NCBI RefSeq assembly: GCF_037975245.1
Contig: NC_092579.1
Span: 21,398,666 to 21,462,665 of the forward strand
Direction of reading: 5' to 3'
Length of the DNA: 64,000 bases
From: Apostichopus japonicus
Taxonomy: Eukaryota > Echinodermata > Holothuroidea > Aspidochirotida > Stichopodidae
Under the pieces are notes generated by a model that was given only the letters and a program-made list of their open reading frames with translations, did no database searches and was not told the origin of the DNA. This document shows, one piece after another, positions 28,001-43,000 of the stretch (position 1 is its first letter; each line of letters begins with the position of its first letter). The position numbers and the translations under genes are program-made.

Positions 28001-31000
28001 GTTTTTTTTACTGTCGGATGCGATTGTGTTCAGACCGGCCTGACATGACCGGATTATATTAATGACGAACCCCTCCTCGTCGTCATGGACAGACATTGCT
28101 TCATGTCACAGTGAATCATGAAAATCCGTGCAATTGGCTGCAATGCTGAGAGACATTGATGAGAGAAACATCACCACTTAAAGGGGACTATAGTTTATAT
28201 GAAGCATGAGGGATGCAACGTGTGATGTGAAAAATATTTAAACTTTAAGTATGCCAAAATATTCCATATAACATTGGTCAAACTAAGAGCAAACTATTCA
28301 TCCTGTCATCCCATGCCCCCCCCCCACCCTTCCCTCACCAAAAACCTTAATAACAAACAATTTATGATTGCAATCATTTCTCAAACAAACATTTTGTCAG
28401 ACATACATAATTGAAGTTATTCTCAATACCATCTAAATTGCAAATATGGAGAATTTCAGGTGATCCAACTATCTGCATAATTTCTTATTGAATTTGAATA
28501 ATTTGAGAAAGAGAACTACAATCCTAATGAGGTCTTTGTTCTATCATATAGTTACAATATATTTATCAAATCATCTAATAACAAGCTGGTCAAAGTTTTT
28601 TTTCCCCATTCTATTAGCAACATTAAAGCTACATATCGATTAAACATAAAGAAATTCAATTTAAATTGCAATTTTGTTGCATGATAGAGAGAGAGAGAGG
28701 ACTACAAACCACATCCTGAATATAGTCAAGAAATATGTTTTGCTTCCTTTTGTAAAGATCTTGTGGAAATATATTATGCAGAGCGTGTCCCTTTAAATGT
28801 TGGTCACAACATTCAAGTTATGGCCACACAGGGTTGTATGTTTACCTCTATTAGTCACCACCACGGCTTTCATACAATCACTTCAACGAGGGCCAGGTGA
28901 CTAGGAGAACTAAGTTAAGAAAGCTTCTGTAACATTTGAACATAATTTCATTGATGGGGGGGAGGGGTGGGGGACTCTCTGGCGAAACAGTGATAAAGTC
29001 TGGGATTTGGCTGTAAACTAAAGTGATAGGAGATAACAGTTGCTCTAGCGAAGAGACAAATGCTTCTTTCTACGTTGGAGTTTCACAATTCATCTATCTG
29101 TGCTGCCTTAATATTTCAACTAAAACATCCGTAAGTTATGCATCGTCTGTGCAGCAATTTCCTACGCTTCGAATTATTTGCCAGATCTACTGAAGAGGGT
29201 TGAATAGAAAAAATAACATTTTTTACATAGAAGGGATGGAGATGTCTTTGAAGTGACAACATACAGGTGTACACAGTTTGAAAATAGGTGATCACCTTGT
29301 TATGCAAATGTTACAAATGGGGGGGGGGAAGGGAGAGGGGGGAGAGGGATACCAATTATTAAACTTTTAACTGATTAGTTCTGAATGTTGTACTTGTCAA
29401 AACTTGTTCCTCTTTGGGGATGTCTGAATGGCAATGTCTAATAAAGGTACGTATAACCTAAGTCTGCCAAGTGGAGCTGCTGTGTTTCTGCATCATGCTA
29501 CCGCCGACATCGGAAGTGAATTTCAATACCAAAATTTACTGAGTATGACACGTAAATTATAGATTGTAATTGATCAAACAAAGGGCAGGCACCCAGCTTA
29601 CATGAAAATTGTTTACATTTCTTGTTTACAATGTAAATCCTTTTAATTTTAAAAGTTAATATAGGCATTTATCTGCTGGCCATCATTTTACCAACAGGAC
29701 CACAATTACTGCAAACAGCAGACTCTCTGATGCAGTGCAACGTCTCGGGAACAAATGGAACAAGCAATAAGGCAGCAGTTGGACCATTTTATTTGATATT
29801 TCTTGCCTTATAATCTAGTTTCCTTTACTACCAGATTTACTGTATTCCCTATAAAATCTCAAAAAGATAGATGACGGGTGAAAGGTCAGAGAAAACGAGA
29901 ACTGTAAGATCTATGGTTGCCAAGGCAACCCAACAGATATAATTATGCTGGGTGGTGGATAAAATATGCTCAATTGTCTGGAATGATAAGTAGTAACCAT
30001 TAAGAGGATAAAGCAGTAACAACTTTCTTGAACATTAAAGCAAAATGTATCCCATTTAGCAGTGATGGTCTGTCGTGGTAACATCTCTAATAATTTACTA
30101 TGTACAGGTACATACCATACTGTGTTAGGGAGTACAATGTCAACAGAGTAAATCCCTTACCATCAACATATACATTAAAATATGTATCAAACTTCTCAGT
30201 TGATGACATCTGTCCAGAAATATGTTAAAATCTCACAATCAAGCACTAAAGATAAATAAAGTCTTCCAAAGATCAGGTTTGTGGTGGCGTCTGTTTATTA
30301 TCACTACCATGACTGTGATAGACATGTAGGTTACTACTGCCCAGTCCACACATGCAACTTTAGCAAAGTTTATCACACCTTCTTTCCCGATAGAAATGAC
30401 TTACAAAATGCAACAAAAGGTTTCCTGTCATTACAGAAATTCATCCAAGTGACCAAAGATGCCATACATTGAGCTGCAATATTCTCTTTCGTATTTATGT
30501 TAATATGTTGTATATATTTATGTAAGTTTTGTTTTGACAACCTGAAACAATGCATAATTTGTTGGTCTGGATACAGCAGACATATAACAGTGAGTGAGAC
30601 AAGTAAGAAACGGTAAGATAGGTAACTGAAAAGAGGGATAGGTAAGGGAGGAGCCTGAGTGGATAGGGGGAGGGGAATAGATGTATAGGAGATGTAAGAG
30701 ATATATATGAGAGAGGGGGGGGGGAATTAGGTAGAAGGCAATTAAGAAAAGGAGATAGATAACACTGGTATGTAAAGGGAAGCTAACTTCAAATTGCTAC
30801 AGGATATTCACTTGATCATGCTATGTATATGTTAACCTTTGTATATTATTAAAGGAGGCAACTACACATTTAACTACTACTTGTAGGGTCATTAATAAAG
30901 CTTTCACTTTTAGAATGGTAAACAGTTCAAAGGTGTACTTTCCCTTGAGATTCATGAACTCCCAATCATATTTGAATATTGATCAAAAGGCATGTTAACT

Positions 31001-34000
31001 TCCTGAAGTAAATGTCTCAATGAGAGTAACTGAAGTTGAAAGTAGGTCAAAAGCTTCCACTGAAGTTTGAAATGTTTAGTGACCATAATAATTTGACTGT
31101 CTAGCATAATTGGGGGATTATCTAACATTGCAAAATGCTATCGATGCTTGAACTATACTTCTGATGGAAGTTCTTGCCAAAACTGAAACCTTAAATTACT
31201 TTCTTCTTCAACGAACTTGGCACACACCACGTGTTCGCAGGTCTGCATGAGTGTAGCAGTTTAGTTACGGTTCCCCGAGTAACGAACCTATGGTTCATTA
31301 GCGGTCCTGTCAGCAATCGCATTTCAACGAGGGACAGTAAGATTGACTATCTTGATCAATCAAGGAATTGAGGGCGTAAAAAACAATTGGCTCTACGGAC
31401 TCACTAATTGGCTTCACTTCCTTGTCTGATAAAGATGCCTGAGGCTCTCGGTCAGATGTGAGCAATATTTTTATCAGACCAGAGAATATGGGTTAAAAAA
31501 TTTTTAACATTAACTCTACAGGGTCATTTGTTAATTCTAAAAATGAAAAAGTTGAGGTGTGTGTGTGTGTGTGTTTTAAAGATGTCAAATTATTTGGAGA
31601 TGGTAAAAATACTTTTACATTTTGCACATTAGAATATTTTTCGCAATGCTTGCGTCATTTAGAGACAGGAGGGGAAGTGGGAGGGACATTGGAGCCTTGG
31701 AGGAAGACAGGAGGTAGATGAAAAGACAAAGGAGAGGATCTGGACAGACAAAGGAGGAGGGAAGAGTGGAATTGTTCATCTACCAATGCTGCATAAAGAT
31801 TGTCTTCCAAAAGGTTCTTAGTGAAGTCCTACAACTTCCATTCAATGACCTGCATATACTGTAACAATTGAGTTAAAAACTTGAAAGTGATCACTATCTT
31901 GCTAAACCTCATGTCACTCATTATGACAACGTTATTGCAATATTGTGTGATCTTAATATACAAATAAATATATCTATACACATGCACAACAATTTCAAAA
32001 AGTTGAACTGTATGGAAGTTTAAAGTTGGCTGACCAACAAATTCTCCCCTGATTTTGATAAAAATCTGCATGTTATGTCCATGGAGTGAGTGACCTGAAC
32101 AGGGTTGCTGTGGAGGTTATAACTTTGAGTGACATGGAAGTGAAAATGGGAAGGTTAAAGGAAAAAAACAAAAGAAAAGGAAAATAGTCATTACTGCAGA
32201 GTACTTCATTTCAGTTTTATGTCATGGTCAACCATTCGATCTTGATCCATTTTAAGAGTCATTATTCGTATCTGTCACACTCAAATTCAATTATCTGAAA
32301 TCGAGAGCAACAATACCGGAAAAAGTGCTCACAGAGTGTGAAGTCTAAATGACATTAAAAACCGCATACCGCTTGAGTAAATTTCCATTTTGGAAATGGT
32401 CGGTTGCTATAAATCTGACAAAAAAAAAACTCTAAGCAGATTTAGTACCAAAATCTAATTACTTCAGGACGGTGTCGTATTGCAGATGCGATACAAGATC
32501 TAACGGTTCCTGCGAGATCATACAAAGCGATTAAGACCACAAAAAAAATCAGAAAATTTTAACGCTGGGATGGATTGCGCCTTTTGTCTACAGATTTTCA
32601 AGAACTTGATACAAAGAAAACATGTTCCACGTGAAATGATAGTAAGTTCATGTTCTCAGAATGAAACAAATTAGTGGAGGAAAATTCCCTCGGGATCAGT
32701 TAAAAAAAAAAACCAACTATGCTGCATGGTGCAAAAAAGAAATGAATTGGAAAATTGATCCATTTAATGTTTTTGTAATAGCCTTCCTTCCCTTTTATTC
32801 ATTAAAAGTTGAAAATTTTTAATGTGATGGAATTTCTTGACCTAGTATTTGGTTTGCCTATAAGTTATAGTTACGGATAGAGTTAAGGATGAAGTCATGG
32901 TTAAGACTTCATGTTTATGTATGTATGTATGTATGTATGTATGTATGTATGTATGTATGTATGTATGTATGTATGTATGTATGTATGTATGTATGTATGT
33001 ATGTATGTATGTATATATGTATGTGTGTATGTATGAATGTGTGATTACAATGTCAAAACAAAGACTGTCAACAGATAAAACATTTCTTTTTCAAAACTTA
33101 TATCATATACAAATCTGAATGTTTATAATCACAGGACCATTGACTGACATGAAGTTAATTAAAGTCAAAGTCAAAGTCAAAAAAAGAAAGAAATTCCCTT
33201 CCAGTTGGGAGAAGAAAGATAATTGAAATTAAGACCAACAAGATAAGATTAAGTAGGGCCTATCCAAACCAGGGACTTCTTTTCTTTTTCTATCTTTCTC
33301 TAAGAGTCTGTCCCAGTAGTCCGCTTTTCATGATTGTCTAGCAGAGATAAGGTATGTGTCAATTGTAATAAATCAAAAAAAAAAAAAAACCCGCAGCATG
33401 CTTACGAAGAAATAACATTAAACTGGAAATGTTTACATCTACCTACTAAGTCAAAAGGAGAGAAACGCAGAGAGAGAGAGAGAGAGAGAGAGGTGGAGAG
33501 AGAAAAAAGAAGGAAAGAAATTGAAAAGAAAAAAGAAAAGATCCTAAATGCTTTTCTAAATGCATGGGTCATAGGGTGAAGTAAGAAGAGTGTAGGATAT
33601 ATGTAATTGATAATCCGTTGTGGTTTTCGTCTTCTCTAATTTTGTTTTAAAACTCTGATGTAAGTGTAGAGGAATTCCTTCCTTGCGTCAACTGTTAGAG
33701 AAGTGATTTATATTTTCCAAAAACCAAAATGGCTGGTCTATAACATGGAGACAATAATTTGTGTTTGTCATCAGGATTCTTCTCCGTTAAATAAACACGT
33801 GCAAGCAATATTTCTATTCCCAACACAACATGTCCTATATATCCATTGAGTGAATGACTGTACGGGACGGGACTATAGTAACTTTGAACTCTTCTTCTTA
33901 ACCAAACAGTCTGTGTGGAATGAAATTTATAGTGGCCGTGCCATGGTGAGGTTGGCCTGAAATTCTCTGCCTGGAATATAAACAGTATATTATGTCAAAG

Positions 34001-37000
34001 GCCTACATGGTAGTGACAAGACTGGTATTACTCTTTTGAAGAGTTCGCAAGGGAGATTTTTTTTTGGCTTAGAATTATTTGACTGATTTTCTGTTGTTTT
34101 GAAACATTATTCATTTTAATATGTAACTCAGAAACAATATTTTGCTTTAGGACTGTTCCATTTATGTTAAGCATCTGAAGTAACAGAAATATGCTACTGA
34201 TAACAATTTATAGTTAACTGGAGGGTATTCAACTGCATCTCCAAGAAACTTACTACTACCACAAACAATGGTTTCATTGTAGCCTACACACACATGCACA
34301 CACACTATACTACTAATAATAATGAATGCAAAAACAAAGAATTCATTCAATCAGGTGTGATATTAAAGGCAATTCTACATATCTTTAAAACAATGACTAT
34401 TTTAATATTTATGTCACAACTATTGTCAAATATGTCTCATTATTTACTATTAAAAGAAATATGAAATAAAATAAATTTTGAAAAAGTGCAAAGAAAAAAA
34501 TTCTGACTAGCAGGACATTTGAGTGAATGACCTCAAGATGAGCTACCCAGCCTTACATTAAGTTGGTAGTATCACCTGATGCTTCTTACCAGAACCCCCC
34601 CCCCTTCAAGGCCCCCAGCCCAATTAATAATAGGGGTTTAACAGACGGGGGCTATCAACTTAAGGATAGATAGCTCATTTTCATAGGTCACAGCAGTTGC
34701 AAACTTGATGTCACTGATTTAAATTCCAACTTAAAATTAAAAATTACTTGAAATTACTAACCCAACAAATCAGTTTCTTGCACTATCTCAGGAAATGTCA
34801 CTCAAGGATAGGGAAGAGAGGGGGGGGGGAGGTTATTTCATAACTGATAGTATATCATTACAACATTTGTTTTGCTCAATAGACTGAAAATTCCATGACT
34901 AGAAATAGACAAACAGACCAACACTTGTGGAATTCAATCAGGCAAAATATTTCCTGGAAAATGACAGAAAACAAATCAGTTTTCCGGATCTCATTCCACT
35001 TAACTGGTGACACGAAGCTATTTCTGAGGTCTATGGGGCAGCACTAGAATAGGTTCAAATAACACAAAAGCAAATGGAGTACACATTGCAAGTGTTAGGT
35101 TGGTCTCATTTACTACAACTAGGAGATATGACAGCTCTCAGCTTCAACTTGAAATAGGAACGCAAAGATTGACAAAAAGCCAAATTAAAAGTGAATACAT
35201 TCTACGATATTTGGGGGGGAAAAGTCAACGAAAGAAAGATAAAGTAAAACTTGAAGAGAACATATATATAGATAGAGGTGGGATTTAACAATAAGAGCAT
35301 TCATGGGGACAACTATAATCAGGGAGGGAGGGAGAGGGGTGTAAAAGGGTGTCTCTGAAGGGAGAAGCACAGAGTAGAATAAATATAATTAGTTTTATCA
35401 ACTAGTAGAATTAATAGAGAAAGAAGAGGAGGCCAAATACCTCCCCTTTACGTCCCCAATTTCAGATAAATGTGGACTCATTGCCTGAGCTGTTTGAATA
35501 ATAATCAGATGAATACTAGTTACTGTAAATTGCATCAAGGTCAGTCAAAACCACCTTTTCAGGTTAGTCCAGGGTTGAACTCATACATCATCACAGTTGT
35601 CAATGAAGAATTATCTGACCAAACCAGAAAATAATGATAAATAATAATAACAAGAACAGTAACACAGACAATTTCTACTCCTCCTCTTATTGTTCTCCTA
35701 GTAACTTTTCTGAGGTTTGATAAAGTTTGTATAAACAATAAACATTTGACCCGTAAAAAACATTTAAAAAAAAAAAATCAAAACATTTTCAGCAATTTTT
35801 TTTATAAATTTGACAATACTTTTTCCAAAGATAAAGGCTGTTGTTAGTAAGCCCGTCAACATTTCTTTCATTAAGTTTTCACAATACATGTGGTATTTCC
35901 ATTGTACTATTTTAATCAGAATAGTATAGAACACAATAATCTACCCCCCCCTCCACCCATATCATTACACTAACCATGACCCTGTGTCCCTTACCTTTTT
36001 TTTCCTTTTTACTCTGCTTCTTACTGCTCGGTTTACTGCTCTTTTTCACCACCATACTTTCACCTTTGCGTTTCTTGCTCATCAGAAAAAGTTTGACAAA
36101 ATGTTCCAAAAGCTTGGCTCTTCTTTTGTTTCTGTGTTTTTAAACTTCTTTCAATATTTTAGGAAGTTTATTTCAAAAACCGGCTTTAATCGATGAGTGC
36201 TAAGATAGAATCATCCACTTATGTAATATTATTTTGTTTTTAGTTTGTTTGTTTATAAAATGGAATAAAGTTCAGCGGAAATAAGACTCTGGAACAAAAT
36301 GAGCAGTAATGCGGAATGTGCAGCAGGAGGGGGAGGGGTGTGAGGTGGCCCCTTTGTAATCCTTCATCCAATTTTTTCGGTAGTAATCGTATTAAAACGA
36401 GGTAATGTAAAATATTCCTTTTTGTACTCGCCTCTGCCTACGTTGCGAATCCAATCAGGTGCAAAATACTTGGAAACCGTAAGGAATGTGAAGAGTTCCA
36501 AGAAGAAAGGAATACAAATGCACAAAATAGAGGGAACCCCCAACAAAAAAATTCCAAATTTGCAATAGTTCAAAACTCTCAAAGGTGTCGGTATAAAAAA
36601 AGAAAGAAGGAAATAACAACAATAAAGATATATAAAATAAGGCGGCGTCGTTACAAATAAATATTCCGTTGGAAGAAGGCACAGAAAACATTAAGGCACA
36701 TCACATATGATCTAAATACTACAACATCCAGCAGTCCCCATGATAAATCCCTGCCCCCTCACAATCCATGTAAAATCCCCTGGCAACAACTACAGCTGCA
36801 GAGAAGGCTTCTAGCATACCACCACATGAAGTGTGCCAGGCATCAAGTCTAGCACACGCCACCTCAATCACACACACACGCCAGCCAGCCTTAACCAATC
36901 ACACTATCCCCAGCGTGCTTTTCAGTTTGGTATATCAGATCATCAGTGCAATCTGTATTGGCATGTGCCAGGCAGCAACCCATCATCATTCCAATCAACC

Positions 37001-40000
37001 AATCAGAGGCCTCCACAAAACATCTTAAAAAAAACAAGGTGCAAGACTTTAAACCACAAACTAATAGAAGAAGTGTGTTAGGCGCGTGTGGGCTGAAAAG
37101 AATCGACCAATGGTAGGCCGGCATCGCTCGACTCCTGAGTGGGAGTGGAGTTTGGCCTAGGGTGAGGAGGCAAGGAGTTGATGCCTGTATCAGTAGGAAC
37201 ACAAATCAACTCTGACAGGCTAGATGTTAGCTAGCACAAGAGGAGGGGCAGGGCAGTTTGGTGACCTTCTCTCTACCTCCGCTCTCATTGGGTTGAGGGC
37301 AATAAGAGCCGAAAGCTGTTTGACAGAACTTTTCTAGAAGCTCCCCTGGTGATTACAAGATATGCTGAAACAGGTGAATTACAAAAATACTTATTGAAGT
37401 CAACTCCAAATGCTGCTAGCAGGCTAACAGAATTTTTTCCTTCCCCCCTCAGTAGTATATACTATATAAACTAAGCATTTGACAACAATATTCTTTCTTT
37501 TTCTTCTTCTACAGTTCAAATAATTAAAACCTGTAGATGTGTGACTAAAGAAAAGCAAATCAACTCTGTTGAGGAATTTAGTGAAATCTCTTTTAATATT
37601 ATTTCCACAAATTAAAAAGGAACACTCTTTTTGGGACCATAAATATACCACAACAAGCACACCAAAAATCACAAATAGATAAATAACATGGGTGGCTTTT
37701 CCTACCCCAAATCTTTTAATTTTAATATACATGACCACCTGACTTAAGGAAACAAATTATTTTAAAATACTATTTTACTTTATGTGATTGAATTATCTTA
37801 CATTGTTTGGACATTGTTTAAAAAAGAGTTTGGTTTTTCAACCAATCTACAAAATGAATACCTGATGCTTCTCTTCAAGTTGTAGCATTAATATTATTTT
37901 GACCTATTTCAGTTTTATCTCAATTTTTACAACAGCGACTACTGATATAATATTTTTAATCTAATCCAAACTATTTTTTTTTCTTCTTTTTCAAAATTGA
38001 AAAAAAAAATTGATGTTTAATCATTTCCCAGCATGCTACTCTCTTTAAATTGTGAAACAAAGGAGCTGTAACAAGCAGTCTAGGTTTTTTTCTTTACATG
38101 AGAGTTTATATTAAAATGTACAAATTGCAGAAAAAACCCATCAACAACTAAGGAACAGGTGGAGACAGGTACAGGAAGAGTGGTATAATGCAAATTCTAA
38201 CTTTAACCTCCCTACATGTTGCCCCCCCCCCCCCCGCATCCCATGTTCCAGCTGCCTTCCCATTCATTAAACTTCACCAGTTACCCAACTACCACCTTTT
38301 CTTTGGTCCATCCTGTTTCCCTTTGACGCTCAATCATAACATTCCATCGGAAATTATTTACACAAACGTCAGCATCTCTCTGCCATCAGGAATTAACTGG
38401 TAACTCCTTCCCCAAACCCCTTTCTCCTTTACTTTACTTTCTTTTTTACTCCCTCTTTTTTTTTTTTTTAACTTTCACATTTCTCAAGTAGAATGTCAGG
38501 GCAATCAAAATGAAAAAAAAAAATTGAAGAAACAATAAAGAAGAAGCCGTAGAAGCAAAGGGTACAGAAAAGCAAAAAAAAGAACACAGTTTGGCCTGTT
38601 GTATACCCCTGAAGGGCTTACAAGATTTAACTTGGTAAAAAGTCTCCCTGGGTAGCTGCTAGCTCCAAGCACTAAATATCAAAGCCACAAGCAGCCTGTC
38701 TCGTGATTGGTCGGTTAGTAGACTGCCACGTGCCAGGGTTGTTTAACTAGTTAACCTCTCTCTACAGGGATGCCGCTATATCCTGCTCCTCTCTCCACAG
38801 AGTATGCTAAAACATGGTAAAAGGGCAAGTTCAACAGCGACTGGGGCGTGCAGCAGTGAAGGCGACGGCAGCCGGCAATAAGCAATGGAAGCAGAGTCGG
38901 CCATCTCTTATTACAAACCCTATCTCTCTCTCTCACTTCTTCTGACTTGCGCATGTTTACACCGTGAACACAAACACTTGTCTAGGAGAGTCTGAGGTAG
39001 GCATCCTAAATGTCATTTGGCAGCTCAAGGGCTGAGACTAAAAAGAAAATTAATAACCCCTCTCTTTATTTCTAGTCAGTCCTGTTTTGCCTCCTCTTAA
39101 AAGAGAGACTCAGAGAGAGAGAGAGAAAGAAATCAGTTAAAACAAAGGAATTTGATGAGGATGGCTGGATTATTAGAATATCTCAAGTTCATAGGTATTT
39201 CCAGTACTTGGATAGAATTGTAAGGGGTTTTTCAATATTTTCTCTAGTAGTTTTCAAAGGAAGCAAACTTTAGTGAGACTAGAATATCCCCATTACTCTG
39301 GTTTTTATCGTGCAACAGAACATAAACAGTTTACTTCCTATCATTAATTACTTCCATGCTAGCAAAAACAAAATAACACAAAGTTTACTACAATTAAAAT
39401 AATTAATTGCTTAAATTAAATTACAAAGCAATGTGATAGTTGGCTAATGGGTAAAGAATTTAGTCTTTTTAAAATTTACATTTTAATATTTCTATGTAAT
39501 GGTAAATCAAAGTTGGATATTACATCCTGCTCTTTGCAAACCTAATGGTAAAAAAGGCAATATACATAAATTTAGTCAATGGAGCCTAAAAATGACATGA
39601 CAGCATACTGACAAAACATTATATTATATTTCAGAGAATTTATAAAGTAACTCGTAAAAAAGAGAAAATCAGTTTTTATAATTAGTATAATGGGATAATG
39701 TTTGAATTCCATTTTAGGCAAAAATTTATTTTTCCTTTGGAAATGGAACAAACTAAATCTTTAAAGAATATTTACATCTATGAATGCATGTGAATCTTAC
39801 TGAATAGTAGACACTAAACAGAGCATGAAATATTAAACAAATCTTATATGTGAGTCAACTGCACCACCACAAGACAGGGAATTATGGGAAGGTCTGATCA
39901 ACCATTTACTCCTACACTCAATCGACCTACTGTGACGTATGATCTTACTACGAAAACAATCTTCATTATTTCCTATAATATCTCTCTTACTTCAACTAAA

Positions 40001-43000
40001 TTTAAATTAATTGATAAAAGTTCCATATATAGGTAAAAAAGGAAGCAAGTCAGTGACAACATACCTCCCCTAACCCCATCCACGAAAAAGAAAAGTAAAA
40101 AAATTGGAACAAAAATTACTTGAAAAAAACTAAATTTGATGCAAAATAAATCAAGAGCTGTTTATATATCCCAGTAGCAAGAATTTTGATTGGATAATCT
40201 AATAAGGATAATAAGATATTCATTTTCCATCTTTAGGGATATTAAGAACCACACGATTGATAATCAGCCTTGGGAGTAAATGATGACAGCAGATGTATAG
40301 GGGAGTAGTACACAGGGGTTAGTGAGAATTGTTCATAGTTCATTGTTCAAGGGGTAGCACTGTATAGCATATCCCAGTTTTCAATTGGATGGGACTAGAA
40401 AAGAAGGGATAGGAGTGGAGAAGAGGGGAGGGGGGGGGAGGAGATAAGAATTACAGCAAGGGGGATAGGAGTGGAGAAGAGGGGGAGATAAAAATTACAG
40501 CAAGGGGGTGGGAGGGGGGAGGTAAGAAATACAGCAAGTGGGATAGGAGTGGAGAAGAGGGGGGAGATAAGAATTACAGCAAGGGGGATAGGAGTGGAGA
40601 AGAGGGGGAGATAGGAATTACAGCAAGGGGGATAGGAGTGGAAAAGAGGGGGGGAGATAAGAATTACAGCAAGGGGGAGGAAAAAGTGGTAGGAGATTAG
40701 GGCATATGGGATTTGGGGATAGGGGATTTGGGAGAGAAGGGATAATAGGATATAGGGTGTTATTGGGCTGATTACATGGGTGGAGGATTAAGGGCTAAGG
40801 GATATACAATAATGGATAGTGGGGTAGGAGATTACAGGATGGGGCTTATGGGATTATGATGGTTGATATTATAACATTTGGGGCAGGGGATTAAAAGTAG
40901 GATTAATGTAATAATGGATGAGGATGGAAGAGTTGATACCAGACAATAGAGTACCTGGTCAACTTTGATTTTTCCACAGAAAGAAACATAATATATATAT
41001 TAATATATTATTTATTATTAGGTTATTGAAGGTTCCAACTCAAACAGAGTGCTGAAGGTAGCATTTAAGTGGTTAAAATAGTATGTAAAAGAGGGGGAAA
41101 AAAAGGGGGGGGGGAGTCAGATCAAAAGAAGTTAGGCAGGTTTAAGTAGGCCTTATATCAGTTTCTACCAAGAAATCCCAATTTTACCACTATCTGTGGG
41201 TTCTGTGGCTTTTGAAACCAAGCAATAATTAAGGTGATGCAAAAACCCTGATGCTCCTTTTTTTTAGATCTGACTTCCATAGTCGGAATAAATTTAAGTT
41301 TATGTCTGTTAAAATCAGTTGACTTTTTGTGCCACCAGACCATAAACTGCTTGTAAAGGAGATGAATTACAACCGACTGCCAGGAGCTGCTGAATACAAA
41401 GCCGGAGCTCGGTCAGGAATCATGCGGGTCAAATTTAAGAAAGTTACTCGAGTTTAATATCAATTTTATGATCCATTTGGCTGGGGCTTTAAAAAAGAAA
41501 ATGGTGGAAGTAACATAAGCGGTATCTAATCCAGACTCCAGATGGGCGGTAAACTGAGATGGGGGTCAAAGTTTAAACATGATAAATTGAAACAAAATGG
41601 AAATATAAAAAAAAACAATGGTTGTCACTAGCTTGAATGTACTGATGTAAAAGCAGGAAACCTTTTATTACAAATTCAAAAAATTAGGTCAAAAAGAAAG
41701 TTATTAGTAATTATGTCTGGGGGGTTAAAGTTCTATAAGCTACCCGGTGTACAAGGGCATACATGTGTGGTTGTAAAATATGATGTGAAAAACAGTAAAT
41801 TTTACTAATCATGGAAGTTCATGTAAGAAAGTACATTGATATAAATTCAGTTTGATGAATATATCTTGAATGTAACTATATGATATTTTAATCACATCAG
41901 AAGTAATGGCTTCTAAGCTTCCATTTATTAGTTTGTAACGATAACAAACAATTTATTGAACTGAAGTAGGTAGAAAAGTGCAGTTTTATAAATGGGGACA
42001 GATAAGAGGAGAAGTTCTCGTGACAGTATTAAAAGGTTACAGGATCACCCGAGATCAACTCTAAACAAGGTCGTGTAAGAGTGTGCTAAGGTTGTGTGGA
42101 GATAGGTAAGTGAGAAACCTCCGATACAGTAAACAGCAACTGCACAGGCTGGAGGGTTCTGACAATACGATACACAGCCATACGATACAACCTAATATGG
42201 ATACCAATTCCTTCTATACATGGTAGGGCCAGAGTGCTAAGGTTGTGAGGAAATAAGTGAGAAATCTTCAATACAGTAAACAGCTTATTGTACAGGCTGG
42301 ATGATAGCTGACAAAAACATGAAACATACGATATCTCGAAAGCTATTTAGAGACCACTCTATACACGGTAGAGACAAGAGTGCTCAGGTTGTGAGGAGAT
42401 ATGTAAGTGAGAAATCTTCTTTACAGTAAACAGCTTATTGTACAGGCTGGATGATAGCTGAACAAAACATGAAACATACGATATCTCTAAAGCATTTAAG
42501 AGACCACTCTATACACGGTAGAGACAAGAGTGCTCAGGTTGTGAGGAGATATGTAAGTGAGAAATCTTCAATACAGTAAACAGCTTATTGTACAGGCTGG
42601 ATGATAGCTGACAAAAACATGAAACATACGATATCTCGAAAGCTATTTAGAGACCACTCTATACACAGTAGAGACAAGAGTGCTCAGGTTGTGAGGAGAT
42701 ATGTAAGTGAGAAATCTTCTTTACAGTAAACAACTTATTGCACAGGCTGGATGATAGCTGACAAAAACATGAAACATACGATATCTCTAAAGCATTTAAG
42801 AGACCACTCTATACACGGTAGAGACAAGAGTGCTCAGGTTGTGAGGAGATATGTAAGTGAGAAATCTTCAATACAGTAAACAACTTATTGCACAGGCTGG
42901 ATGATAGCTGACAAAAACATGAAACATACGATATCTCGAAAGCTATTTAGAGACCACTCTATACACGGTAGAGACAAGAGTGCTCAGGTTGTGAGGAGAT

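Larger units (their letters stand above)
17487..35994 (-). other. MRTF intron 1, proximal part (18.5 kb)
   Basis: No gene is supported. It contains AT-rich unique-looking sequence, poly-G/poly-C runs (for example 27262-27271 and 28315-28325), (GA)n near 21688, 28686 and 33470, (TG)n near 31558, and the ATGT microsatellite listed separately. Two short ATG-to-donor ORFs (21551-21491 and 28873-28846) and one exon-like ORF (25274-25193) are discussed as findings. Confidence 0.7.

Noticed and set aside
32897-33118. 73-codon ORF of repeated MYVC
   Set aside because: Translation of the ATGT microsatellite.
39709-39718. Perfect CArG box CCATTTTAGG (SRF site, possible autoregulation)
   Set aside because: About five such sites are expected by chance in 64 kb of this composition.
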